From a virus: a DNA stretch of 25,432 nt. Position 1 is the stretch's first letter. Each line of letters starts with the position of its first letter. Shown here piece after piece: positions 13,915 to 20,482 of the stretch. The position numbers and the translations under genes are program-made. The notes beneath the pieces are model-generated. The model had not been told where the DNA came from. It saw nothing but the letters and a program-made list of their open reading frames with translations, and ran no database searches. Where the stretch lies: the IMG/VR virus record IMGVR_UViG_3300030118_002060, positions 1 to 25,432 of that record, one strand, 5' to 3'.

Positions 13915-14852
13915 GGCATCCGCGTCCCCGCTACAACCTTGTTGATTATCCCCTGTGCATCGATTGGCTTGTCCTGTTTCTGCTTGCGTGTCACGAAGTA
14001 TTGCAGGCTTTGAGGTGGCTGCTTGTTGTTCTTGCGCTGCCAGTCCAGCAGCTTTGATGCATCTGCTATGAAGTCATCGACATCTTTGTACATACCCAGC
14101 AGCTCACGGGCCAACGCCTCCTGTCTGAGGTCATGTCGGAAGGCTACTTGCCACCTCGCCATCAGCTCATGTGAGTAGCTTATACACAGCTTTCTACAAT
14201 CAACTTCACTAGCTCTTTCCTCTATAGTTCTATGTTGTAAGTTACTTACAAGCTGTGCCTTGTGGGTTCGCACAAGCTGGGGCTTGTAGCTGGCATCTTC
14301 TTTACACAAGCTGGAGCTTGTAGGTGCAGAGTTATCCACAGCCTCTTTGGCCGCGTTTTGTTTACGTTTGGACTGCTGACCTTTGGCGCCTTTTGCGACC
14401 TGTTTGATGGTATCTTCGATGGCTTCCTGTTCCTGTTCTGGTGTCTTTGGCTGTCTCTCTGCCCAGGCTTCTACATCCTTGAAGCTCATTTTTGGGTCGT
14501 ATATGACGCGCCACAGGGCGCCTTTGTGGCCGTACTTACGCCTCTGGTCCTCTTTACGCAGCTTTTCTATGTAGCCCCACTGAACGAGGCGGTTCATGTG
14601 CTGGCTGACGGCCTGCTGGCTTGTACCCATGTATCTGGCGATGCTGGACTGGTTAACGTAGAACGTAGCGGTCCAGTTCTTTGCGTGGCCGCAGCACTTG
14701 GCGAGTATGAGCATGGCGGTCGGGAACCTTGCGAACCTTGTATCGACTATGGCTCTGCCGGGTATTACTGCGACGGGTCCGGGGCTTTGCTCTTCGCCGT
14801 GACCTTTGGGTGCATCGCGGATAGCGTCTGGCGTGATGTCACTTTTCTGCAT
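13911..14852 (-). CDS. Winged-helix replication initiator-like protein
   Basis: A 313-residue protein in three parts. Residues 35-120 form a winged helix: FPTAMLILAKCCGHAKNW, NQSSIARYMGTSQQAVSQHMNRLVQWGYIEKL (helix-turn-helix), then the wing and GALWRVIYD. Residues 130-215 are a low-complexity Lys/Gln/Ser linker. Residues 218-290 form a helical C-terminal domain (LARELLGMYKDVDDFIADASKLLDWQ, PQSLQYFVTRK). This layout resembles phage O/RepA-like initiators that load host helicase. The linker-coding DNA contains three iterons and is flanked by two DnaA boxes, strongly supporting an origin role. A plain transcription regulator is the alternative. Its start overlaps the methyltransferase end. Confidence 0.7.
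   Translation of the reverse strand: MQKSDITPDAIRDAPKGHGEEQSPGPVAVIPGRAIVDTRFARFPTAMLILAKCCGHAKNWTATFYVNQSSIARYMGTSQQAVSQHMNRLVQWGYIEKLRKEDQRRKYGHKGALWRVIYDPKMSFKDVEAWAERQPKTPEQEQEAIEDTIKQVAKGAKGQQSKRKQNAAKEAVDNSAPTSSSLCKEDASYKPQLVRTHKAQLVSNLQHRTIEERASEVDCRKLCISYSHELMARWQVAFRHDLRQEALARELLGMYKDVDDFIADASKLLDWQRKNNKQPPQSLQYFVTRKQKQDKPIDAQGIINKVVAGTRMP
14180..14340. other. Candidate replication origin inside initiator gene
   Basis: Two exact matches to the DnaA-box consensus TTATNCACA lie at 14180-14188 (TTATACACA) and 14332-14340 (TTATCCACA), same orientation. Between them are three 16-bp iterons and a relatively AT-rich stretch (14189-14247) that could serve as an unwinding element. Location within the initiator's linker region matches the lambda O/ori design. 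Only about one such DnaA box is expected by chance in a window this size. Confidence 0.7.
14248..14321. repeat. Three iterons (16-bp inverted-repeat units)
   Basis: Plus-strand copies are ACAAGCTGTGCCTTGT (14248-14263), ACAAGCTGGGGCTTGT (14272-14287) and ACAAGCTGGAGCTTGT (14306-14321). Starts are 24 and 34 bases apart, a difference near one helical turn. On the minus strand all share ACAAG, then 3 to 4 variable bases, then CAGCTTGT. Preceding the first is GTAAGTTACTTAC, another near-perfect palindrome (14237-14249). Confidence 0.85.
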
Positions 14853-15390
14853 CGCTAATCCATTCTATACGCGGGTCATCAGCATAATCCTTGTGCCAGA
14901 TGAACCAGGCGTATGCTGTTGTGCCGGTGCTGGTGATGTCTTCATCACCTCGCCAGATTGTGAGGCGCTTTGAGAACACCAGGACACGAGCAGGCGGGTT
15001 CATTGCGAACAGCCCCCAATAGCGGTTTATTCCCTCGAGGAAGCTCAAGCGGAGTAGCCAGGCATGTTTGCTGGCGCCAAGATGTATGGCGTGGCTGATG
15101 AACTGTTCTGCCAAACGGTAAGGCGGGTTTGATATGATACTATCGACGGTTTGTTGTGCTTGCGGCAGGCTTTGCTCCATTAGAAAATCAACGCCGGCTT
15201 TGCAGTAACCGTAATCGTTGAGGTCGCTGGCTATGACGCCGTAGCCTGCTTTTGTGCATACTTCTGCTAACGCCCCGTTGCCCGCGGCGGGTTCCCAAAT
15301 CACGGGGCCGAACCTCTCGCGGCTGAGTAGGGCAGCGGTTGCGTGAACTGGCGTTGGGTAAAAATCATCCTTGTGTCGGCGGTTCATCAT
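14839..15390 (-). CDS. Adenine-specific DNA methyltransferase-like protein
   Basis: About 183 residues with class-I methyltransferase landmarks. The opening is DFYPTPVHATAALL, common in phage adenine methylases. Motif I is WEPAAGNGAL (residues 32-41), an acidic motif follows in IASDLND (about 53-59), and the catalytic motif IV is SNPPY (87-91). It would methylate adenine in DNA, perhaps for protection from host restriction. It lacks an obvious target-recognition domain and is short. GGAGG lies just before two tandem ATGs (15390 and 15387); the second has better spacing. A longer frame to 15474 is rejected because its extra residues overlap the Cys-rich gene out of frame. The end overlaps the initiator gene by 14 nt. 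Confidence 0.8.
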   Translation of the reverse strand: MMNRRHKDDFYPTPVHATAALLSRERFGPVIWEPAAGNGALAEVCTKAGYGVIASDLNDYGYCKAGVDFLMEQSLPQAQQTVDSIISNPPYRLAEQFISHAIHLGASKHAWLLRLSFLEGINRYWGLFAMNPPARVLVFSKRLTIWRGDEDITSTGTTAYAWFIWHKDYADDPRIEWISDAEK

Positions 15391-15511
15391 CAGCCTCCGG
15401 GTGCGTATTGACACAGACGCACAATGTCCATTGCCCACAGCCATAGCCGTCTGGCTCCCAGCACCAGCCGTCATCGCAGTTGTATTTGCACGGGACTAAA
15501 TCTTCAGCCAT
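15365..15511 (-). CDS. Small Cys-rich peptide (48 aa)
   Basis: From ATG 15511, inside the end of the nuclease-like gene, 48 codons to TGA 15365, overlapping the methyltransferase start by 26 nt. It has six Cys in CKYNC, GWCWEPDGYGC and LCVC, with Trp and Gly between them. The spacing suggests a small metal-binding (zinc-ribbon or DnaJ Cys-rich-like) fold. The frame explains the bases between the two neighbouring genes and is too Cys-rich for a random ORF. Function unknown. Confidence 0.6.
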   Translation of the reverse strand: MAEDLVPCKYNCDDGWCWEPDGYGCGQWTLCVCVNTHPEADDEPPTQG

Positions 15512-15978
15512 GTGCCACCTATCAGATTTCTGGCGCGTTCAATGGGCAGCAACACGCACCTGGCCCGTGCTGCCGGGTCACCTGATGCAACGGGCGCTAG
15601 GCCCATTGTCTGCACCAACTCTTGAACAATGCCGGTTTTAATAATCCAGACCTCATCTCCAACGCCGTGTATCCACAAATCTGGGTTGGATGCTTTGGGA
15701 TGTATGCCTCGGGGCTTACCGCCGTCCCATATTTGCAAGGCGAGGTGGTTGGTTGACGCAGCCATCGCATCAAACTTGCACTCGCCGGTCACCTGGTAAC
15801 TGCCCCACAATGGCACATTGAGGTTAATGATAAGGTCATAGGTCGGCTCGGTAGGCTTCCAGGCGTCGTGGCCGTGGCTTCGCAATAGGTCAATCACCCG
15901 GCGTTCAAACGCTTCGCCCTGGCTCTTTTTATTGTGCCAGAGGTCAATATCAAACTGTGCCTTTTGGTGTTTGTACAT
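15496..15978 (-). CDS. PD-(D/E)XK nuclease-like protein
   Basis: A 160-residue protein with the spacing of a PD-(D/E)XK fold. An N-terminal helix has GEAFERRVIDLLRSHGHDAW (Glu at 22 and 25). Then comes PTYDLIINLNVP with Asp48, followed by YQVTGECKFD with Glu66-Cys-Lys68 as the E-x-K motif. After it is a helix with Asn-His-Leu-Ala (78-81) and LQIWDGGKPRG. Resolvases and restriction-like nucleases of this fold cut branched or foreign DNA; substrate cannot be told from sequence. It lies next to a methyltransferase-like gene, so a restriction-modification-like pair is conceivable, but a resolvase or repair role is just as likely. Confidence 0.6.
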   Translation of the reverse strand: MYKHQKAQFDIDLWHNKKSQGEAFERRVIDLLRSHGHDAWKPTEPTYDLIINLNVPLWGSYQVTGECKFDAMAASTNHLALQIWDGGKPRGIHPKASNPDLWIHGVGDEVWIIKTGIVQELVQTMGLAPVASGDPAARARCVLLPIERARNLIGGTWLKI

Positions 15979-15988
15979 TGCGGTCCTA

Positions 15989-16204
15989 CTAATACTTTGC
16001 CAAGTGGCTCTGGATGCGTTGCACGGTTGTTAGATTGACCACCTTGTAGTTTACCTTTTTACCGGGCTTGGCATTGAGATAGGTGCGGGTTGCGCGCGGG
16101 TTGTCACGCGATGCGGCGAGGGGATTGACACTGTGAACACGGTCATTCAGCGAGGCCAGCTCTGCTTTGAACTGTTCCAAAGTCATGTCAGCCGCATCTT
16201 TCAT
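15989..16204 (-). CDS. Small basic protein of unknown function (71 aa)
   Basis: A 71-residue protein starting in an ATGA overlap with the DnaA-like gene. It has an N-terminal helix (MTLEQFKAELASLNDRVHSV), a polar middle, and a basic end (NAKPGKKVNYKVVNL, TTVQRIQSHLAKY). I do not recognise a family. Coupled to the DnaA-like gene and close to other DNA-related genes, so a DNA-linked role is possible but unproven. Confidence 0.65.
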   Translation of the reverse strand: MKDAADMTLEQFKAELASLNDRVHSVNPLAASRDNPRATRTYLNAKPGKKVNYKVVNLTTVQRIQSHLAKY

Positions 16205-16509
16205 GGCCGGTCATCCAGCTCTTGCCTGACCGTGTCATAGGCTTGCTGCCACTCCCGCGATTCAGCCATACGCTCACGGTATTTCTTGCAGCCAGACCAC
16301 ACGGTTGTATGGTCCCGGTTCAGTGCATTGCCGATATCCGGCAGGGACTGGTAGGTCAGCTCATAGCACAGCAAATAGATAAGCTGACGCCACTGGGCAA
16401 GGTCGCGCACCCGGCACCGGCCCAGCAATGCGCGGGTGTCAATGCCCGAGTAAAGACTGACCGCAATCACAACGTCGCGGACTTGTACCTTTGGGGCGAT
16501 ATCTCGCAA
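16201..16509 (-). CDS. DnaA domain IV-like protein
   Basis: The conserved part reads YSGIDTRALLGRCRVRDLAQWRQLIYLLCYELTYQSLPDIG then NRDHTTVWSGCKKY. It matches the DNA-binding domain IV of DnaA, including the RDHTTV signature and the SLPEIG helix. No AAA+ or N-terminal DnaA domain is present, so it could bind DnaA boxes but not hydrolyse ATP. The start is uncertain. GTG 16470 overlaps the DUF1064 stop as GTGA but clips the first helix. TTG 16509 (chosen) keeps the helix but has a poor ribosome site. ATG 16668 would overlap DUF1064 by about 200 nt. A -1 shift at 16543-16550 is another entry route. Confidence 0.75.
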   Translation of the reverse strand: MRDIAPKVQVRDVVIAVSLYSGIDTRALLGRCRVRDLAQWRQLIYLLCYELTYQSLPDIGNALNRDHTTVWSGCKKYRERMAESREWQQAYDTVRQELDDRP

Positions 16510-16841
16510 ATCCTCACACCGGGATACAAAGCTTCGACCAGCTTTTTTTTCAGCCGGTAGATGTCCGTCCGAAATCCCTTCACGTCCTCGACTACCTGGC
16601 ACCCAGCTTGTCCGTCTGGCCCGGTGGCTGTTGAGTCCAGATATCTGAAATCTGCTATGTAATCGCATACCTTCTTCCCCCCTATCGCGCAGCGTATGCG
16701 CGGATGTATTTCCAAGTGACTGATTTCGCCAGCATCCAGCCGGGGTTTCAGTGTGTATTTGTAGTGCTTGGCCTCAGCCAGACTGTCGAAAGTGTAGCCA
16801 TCGAGGCTGACCTTCTTGTTTTTAAATTTGCTACGCGACAC
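16467..16841 (-). CDS. DUF1064 nuclease-like protein
   Basis: A 124-residue protein with the DUF1064 pattern: KKVSLDGYTFDSLAEAKHY, then LKPRLDAGEISHLEIHPRI, DYIADFRYLD, VVEDVKGFRTDIYRLKKKL and a last strand VRICEI. The Glu in SLAEAKHY, the Asp in YIADF and the Glu/Lys of VEDVKG are spaced as in small PD-(D/E)XK-like nucleases, so a junction- or end-processing nuclease is plausible. The start is GTG 16841, overlapping the end of the regulator gene by 11 nt. Codons CTG AAA AAA AAG inside it make an A8 run discussed as a possible frameshift site. Confidence 0.85.
   Translation of the reverse strand: MSRSKFKNKKVSLDGYTFDSLAEAKHYKYTLKPRLDAGEISHLEIHPRIRCAIGGKKVCDYIADFRYLDSTATGPDGQAGCQVVEDVKGFRTDIYRLKKKLVEALYPGVRICEISPQRYKSATL
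16543..16550 (-). other. A8 slippery run: possible -1 frameshift DUF1064 to DnaA
   Basis: On the coding strand the run reads CTG AAA AAA AAG in the DUF1064 frame, compatible with A-AAA-AAG-type slippage. Slipping back one base enters the frame of the DnaA domain, which is open from 16668 to 16201. The DnaA-like ORF has no convincing start of its own, so a fusion product is plausible. This is inference. Confidence 0.35.
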
Positions 16842-17016
16842 GGCCTGCCGCCTTTACCGCGCGTTCTAAGTGCTTGGTGTCCGGCATCTCGACCGCATCT
16901 CGCAATAAAATTTCTACTAAACTGGACAAACTCCGGCGCTCGGCCTTTGCTTTTGCTTCCAACTGGGCCTTCAACTCCTCACTTACCCTACAAAATAATA
17001 CAACATTTTCAGACAT
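16831..17016 (-). CDS. Ribbon-helix-helix regulator
   Basis: A 61-residue protein: a short beta strand (NVVLFCRVSEEL), helix 1 (KAQLEAKAKAERR), the SLSSLVEILLRDAV second helix, and a basic tail. This is the Arc/CopG/MetJ-type ribbon-helix-helix fold, whose dimers bind inverted repeats. It is the first gene of the leftward operon, divergent from the recombinase. The shared promoter region holds several palindromes (17018-17097), so autoregulation and control of the recombination operon is a natural guess. GGAG lies 10 bases before its ATG. Confidence 0.75.
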   Translation of the reverse strand: MSENVVLFCRVSEELKAQLEAKAKAERRSLSSLVEILLRDAVEMPDTKHLERAVKAAGRVA

Positions 17017-17030
17017 TTGTACGTTTTCTC

Positions 17031-17080
17031 CATAAAAGTAACGTTTAGGTCTTGTACAATTGCTAGCACAGTGCTATCTA
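17031..17080. promoter_or_regulatory. Back-to-back promoters sharing a palindromic -35
   Basis: The 8-bp palindrome TTGTACAA (17052-17059) gives a -35-like TTGTAC on both strands. Rightward, 17 bases later is TATCTA (17075-17080). Leftward, 17 bases later is TTTATG (17036-17031). The rightward spacer holds TAGCAC-A-GTGCTA (17064-17076). ACGTACA-type arms face each other at 17018-17024 and 17091-17097. Confidence 0.5.
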
Positions 17081-17146
17081 TTATGTATAGACGTACAGAA
17101 TGCGAACGAAACACGTTTATTGCATATTTTTTTAGGGAGGCATCTG

Positions 17147-17917
17147 ATGCTTACAACAACCAGACCAGACCACGGGGCGATGCATGACGGCAAGTATGCC
17201 GCCTATGTTCGTGTGTCTACCGACGCCCAAGATGTGGCAAACCAGGAGCATGGCATCAAAGCCTATCTTAACGGCGGCGACTTCGATGTGAAGTGGTACA
17301 GGGAAGAGGGGGTGTCGTCGGGTGAGGACTGGCACAACCGGAAAGAACTGCACCGCTGTCTTGACTACTGCCGCAAGCAGGGGGCAACGCTGGTCATTTA
17401 CTCTATCAGCCGTATGAGCCGGAAGCAGTGGGAAACCCTGCGCTTTTTTGAGCAAGAAATTTTGCCCGGCAAAATCAAGCTGGTGGTTGTTGATGACCCA
17501 ACCTTGGATGAAACCACCATCGGATTCAAGGCCATGTTCGCACAGCATGAGCGCACCCAGATAAAGCAGCGCACCAAGCTGGCGCTGGGGCGTATCAAGT
17601 CGGAGATTGCAGAGAAGGGCAGCTATACCAGTAAGGCTGGCAATGTCATCACCAAGCTGGGTGTCCATGAGAATCTGGATGCGGCTGGCAAAAAGGGTGT
17701 CGCATCATCCATCGCCAAGGCTGACGCACGGGCAGGTGATGTCTGGCCTATCATCCAGAACCTGCTGGAGCGCGGGGTGTCTCTTCGCGGTATCGCCAGA
17801 GAGTTGAACAATATGGGCGTGGCTACACCGACCAAGCGACGCAACCCCGACATATCGAAACGCACCGAGTGGCATGCCAGCTCAGTTAGAAATTATGTGC
17901 AACGGATGCAAAAATAG
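17147..17917 (+). CDS. Serine recombinase (resolvase/invertase family)
   Basis: A 256-residue serine recombinase. The catalytic domain has YAAYVRVSTDAQDVANQ with nucleophile Ser24, a Tyr-Ser-Ile-SRMSR motif (Arg of the active site), and a long helix containing QHERTQIKQRTKLALGRIKSE. The C-terminus carries a helix-turn-helix (VSLRGIARELNNMGV) and SKRTEWHASSVRNYVQRM, as in the Recombinase-type DNA-binding part. It is larger than gamma-delta resolvase and smaller than large serine integrases. The Asp of the usual D-R-x-S-R motif is Ser here. Start ATG 17147 has AGGGAGG seven bases upstream. It could resolve dimers, invert a segment or integrate the phage; no att site was identified. Confidence 0.85.
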   Translation: MLTTTRPDHGAMHDGKYAAYVRVSTDAQDVANQEHGIKAYLNGGDFDVKWYREEGVSSGEDWHNRKELHRCLDYCRKQGATLVIYSISRMSRKQWETLRFFEQEILPGKIKLVVVDDPTLDETTIGFKAMFAQHERTQIKQRTKLALGRIKSEIAEKGSYTSKAGNVITKLGVHENLDAAGKKGVASSIAKADARAGDVWPIIQNLLERGVSLRGIARELNNMGVATPTKRRNPDISKRTEWHASSVRNYVQRMQK

Positions 17918-17971
17918 GTTGACCTTGTGGGTGTGTACAAGATAAGAACAAAGGCTGAACAAACTGAGGGC

Positions 17972-18382
17972 ATGATGACGACAGGGCGCGGCAGAAAAAG
18001 ACAGAGAATAAAATATAATCCGACTGTAAATGCCATGCGCTCTGGCATGATGCGATTTAAAAGACGCATCGACGTACCCATGTGGCACATTGAACATCTG
18101 CGCCAGGTGATACCGGTGTTAAAATCAGCCACCGACGAATTAGAGAGGTTGGAGAGGTCAAACAGTTTGAGAAATGTTGATAAGTGTATTTACGCGCAGT
18201 CTGTTTTGATGGGCGTGAACACTGCTTGCAACCATTTCAAACCGCACGACCCTCGCCATCGCGGCACAGAAGCTCTTGTGTATGACCCGCATTTGATAGA
18301 CACCAGAGGTCATTCAGATTTGCAGTCAAGGCCCGAGCTTGATGAGCCATTGCAGAAACCAGACGATGCGTCTGGTGTTTAG
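17972..18382 (+). CDS. Protein of unknown function (about 136 aa)
   Basis: Start placed at ATG 17972 or the next codon, with GAGGG upstream; a GTG at 17927 is also in frame without a ribosome site. The N-terminus is very basic (RGRKRQRIKYNPTVNAMRSG), then a helical middle (MWHIEHLRQVIPVLKSATDELERLERS). One part reads CIYAQSVLMGVNTACNHFKPHDPRHRG, with Cys/His that might bind metal. The C-terminus is acidic. No family recognised. It lies between the recombinase and recombination genes in the rightward operon. Confidence 0.65.
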   Translation: MMTTGRGRKRQRIKYNPTVNAMRSGMMRFKRRIDVPMWHIEHLRQVIPVLKSATDELERLERSNSLRNVDKCIYAQSVLMGVNTACNHFKPHDPRHRGTEALVYDPHLIDTRGHSDLQSRPELDEPLQKPDDASGV

Positions 18383-18390
18383 TGGAGAAC

Positions 18391-18426
18391 GTCTAGTCAT
18401 TGGCTAGACACATTATGTAAACATAA
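18391..18426. promoter_or_regulatory. Two adjacent palindromes before small membrane gene
   Basis: GTCTAG...CTAGAC (18391-18396 and 18404-18409) can extend to 8 pairs with one wobble and a 3-nt loop. TTATGT-AA-ACATAA (18413-18426) follows and touches the ribosome site of the next gene. They may be an operator or a translation-control hairpin. No clear promoter boxes accompany them. Confidence 0.4.
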
Positions 18427-18436
18427 GGAGGGTTTA

Positions 18437-18643
18437 ATGAGAAAATGTCGCATAATGTATAGTATCCCAGTGTCGTCTGGGAAACAGGTGAAACAGTCCA
18501 GCCTGTATAAACTGACAGGGCTGACAATCTTAGCAGTCATCTTAGCCATCGCGTTTGTCGTGTACATGTGGGCCTTTATCTGGGTCTTGTGTGCGCTCGA
18601 CGATGTGTGCTTTGCCGCCAACACAATCGGAGGGCTAGCCTGA
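18437..18643 (+). CDS. Small single-span membrane protein (68 aa)
   Basis: ATG 18437 has AGGAGGG with good spacing. The product has a basic N-terminus and one long hydrophobic segment, LTGLTILAVILAIAFVVYMWAFIWVLCAL (about residues 27-55), then a short acidic tail. Its TGA overlaps the exonuclease ATG (TGATG). A membrane protein upstream of exonuclease and annealing genes is unexpected; superinfection exclusion or an inhibitor of host functions is possible, but nothing in the sequence shows it. Confidence 0.75.
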   Translation: MRKCRIMYSIPVSSGKQVKQSSLYKLTGLTILAVILAIAFVVYMWAFIWVLCALDDVCFAANTIGGLA

Positions 18644-19557
18644 TGCCGAAGCTAACTATTACAGCCGAAGAGACCGGCAGCTCTGATGCACCGACAATCG
18701 TGTTGCATAAAAACAAGTTTGGCAAAACTCGCCAAAATTTGTTGGACGAGGTGCGAGCCATCAGGGCTGGGGTCGAGGTTTTGCCAACCCAGATGAACGA
18801 GTGGGCGCTTCGTCGTGGCACAGAGCTTGAACCGTCGGTAGCCAGATTGGCACAGCAAGAGCTGGAAAAGATGACCGGCGGCACCGTTGAGATGTGGGAG
18901 CCGCGAGATGCCTTCCGCGTCAAAGACAAAAAAATTGCCAGCTCTGTGGACCGCATCATCAATCTGTCACAACCTCTGACATTGCAAGGTCATACGTTTC
19001 ATGGCGAGGGGCTCTTGGAAATCAAGACAGACTTCTATCACCAGGACAAACTGGTGCCTGACTGGGCGGTGCAAGTGCATCATCAGCTTATTTGCACTGG
19101 TCTGGACTGGGGTGTTGTCGCCTGCTTCTCTCAGAAGGGTAAGCTGCACTTTTATTCCGTGCCAAAAAATGAGGCACTGGTTGACCAAATGCTTAAAGCC
19201 TACGCTGAGTTTTGGTCAATGGTTCAGAGCGGCGAGGACTATCCGGTCAGTGTGACAGCATCGGCACCCGAGCTGGTGGACATCACCGAGATGTTGCCGC
19301 AAACAAATCAGGATGTGGCACAGCTTTGCACCGACTACCTCAAAGCAAGCGCCGAGGAATCAGCGTGGAAAAAAACCAAAGCAGAAGTCAAGGACGCCAT
19401 TGTCGTGGCGCTCGACAGCCTTGGTGTGGAACGCGCCAAGCTGCCCGGCTTTGAAATCAAATCAGTGACAGTAACGAAACCAAAAAAAGAAATGGTTGAA
19501 ACCGGCGAGACTTACGAGAGCCTGAGTTTCAGCGTAAAGGAGATAAGCAGTGAGTAA
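18643..19557 (+). CDS. YqaJ-type viral exonuclease
   Basis: A 304-residue protein with the YqaJ/lambda-exo-like PD-(D/E)XK layout. The N-terminal helix has MNEWALRRGTELEP (Glu61-63). Asp103 lies in IASSVDRII. The E-x-K motif is GLLEIKTD (Glu126, Lys128), followed by WAVQVHHQLICTG with the conserved Gln. It should chew one strand at double-strand ends to make ssDNA for the RecT-like partner encoded next. The chosen start (ATG 18643) overlaps the preceding stop; a longer in-frame ORF lies inside the membrane gene. The C-terminal 90 residues are charged and may mediate partner contact. Confidence 0.92.
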   Translation: MPKLTITAEETGSSDAPTIVLHKNKFGKTRQNLLDEVRAIRAGVEVLPTQMNEWALRRGTELEPSVARLAQQELEKMTGGTVEMWEPRDAFRVKDKKIASSVDRIINLSQPLTLQGHTFHGEGLLEIKTDFYHQDKLVPDWAVQVHHQLICTGLDWGVVACFSQKGKLHFYSVPKNEALVDQMLKAYAEFWSMVQSGEDYPVSVTASAPELVDITEMLPQTNQDVAQLCTDYLKASAEESAWKKTKAEVKDAIVVALDSLGVERAKLPGFEIKSVTVTKPKKEMVETGETYESLSFSVKEISSE

Positions 19558-20482
19558 GTTGACGATATTAGAACCTCGGAATCTGACCGAGGCCATGCAG
19601 TTTGCTGAGCATATATGCAAGTCTGGCATGGTGCCAAAGGACTACCGAGGCCAGCCACACAATACGCTGGTCGCTATGCAGTGGGGCTATGAGCTGGGGC
19701 TTGCTCCCATGCAGGCGTTGCAGAATATCAGCGTCATCAATGGCAAGCCAAGTATCTGGGGCGATGCCATGATGGCGCTTGTCAAAGCGCACCCGGACTA
19801 TCGTGGTTGCCATGAGTATCTTGACGGCGAGGTCGCTGTGTGTGAGGTCAAACGCGCTTTGCCAGACGGTGAGGTTGAAGTAACCAAGCGCACCTTTTCA
19901 ATTCAAGAGGCCCAGACAGCCGGGCTGATCAGCAAGGGTGGTGCCTGGAAGGCTTACCCAAACCGGATGCTGGCGCTACGAGCCAGAGGTTTTGCCCTGC
20001 GTGATGCATTTGCTGATGCGCTCGCAGGCATTATCACCACCGAAGAGGCGAGGGACTACCCGGACCCAGAAAAAAATCAGGCTGTAAAGACCGTACAAGC
20101 ACCATTGGTTGGGTCTGAGGGTGATACTGTAGAAAATATCCTAGAGGCCGTCAGTGAGGCTCAGAGCGCCAGCAATGACATAGAGCCTCCAACGATGTTG
20201 ACGCTGGCTATACCGGGGCGTGAATCAGAGCAATATCAGATGCAAGAAGAGTGGGCGGCTCGATATGCAGAGCTGATGCTGGCGATGCGGCAGGCTGAGA
20301 AGCTGCCTCATGCTACGCGGCGAACCAAGCTCAAAGAGCTGGAGCAAGTCAACATAGACGCGCTCAACAGTATTGACTTGGAACTAAACACCGAGCTGAA
20401 GCAGAAGCGCCTTGATTACAACAAGCAACTATCAGTCGAAGAGAAGGGGGGCAACGATGACCAAAGCTGGCCTAACTCCTAA
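19550..20482 (+). CDS. RecT-type single-strand annealing protein
   Basis: A 310-residue protein with the RecT signature near residues 40-80: TLVAMQWGYELGLAPMQALQNISVINGKPSIWGDAMMALV. It continues with TGLISKGGAWKAYPNRMLALRARGFALRDAFADALAGI, also typical of RecT/Bet-like proteins. The last 130 residues are Glu/Gln-rich and probably disordered or ssDNA-partner binding. It starts with GTG 19550, with AAGGAG seven bases upstream, overlapping the exonuclease by 8 nt. Exonuclease plus annealing protein form a two-component recombination system that also aids phage replication. Confidence 0.92.
   Translation: MSKLTILEPRNLTEAMQFAEHICKSGMVPKDYRGQPHNTLVAMQWGYELGLAPMQALQNISVINGKPSIWGDAMMALVKAHPDYRGCHEYLDGEVAVCEVKRALPDGEVEVTKRTFSIQEAQTAGLISKGGAWKAYPNRMLALRARGFALRDAFADALAGIITTEEARDYPDPEKNQAVKTVQAPLVGSEGDTVENILEAVSEAQSASNDIEPPTMLTLAIPGRESEQYQMQEEWAARYAELMLAMRQAEKLPHATRRTKLKELEQVNIDALNSIDLELNTELKQKRLDYNKQLSVEEKGGNDDQSWPNS

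Noticed and set aside
16510-16668. ATG 16668 as start of the DnaA-like gene
   Set aside because: It would share about 200 nt with DUF1064, whose frame is well conserved; the added residues look like an out-of-frame shadow.
17132-17668. Minus-strand ORF of 178 codons opposite the recombinase
   Set aside because: It is the antisense of a clear serine recombinase; Cys/His/Leu-rich composition and no ribosome site mark it as a shadow.
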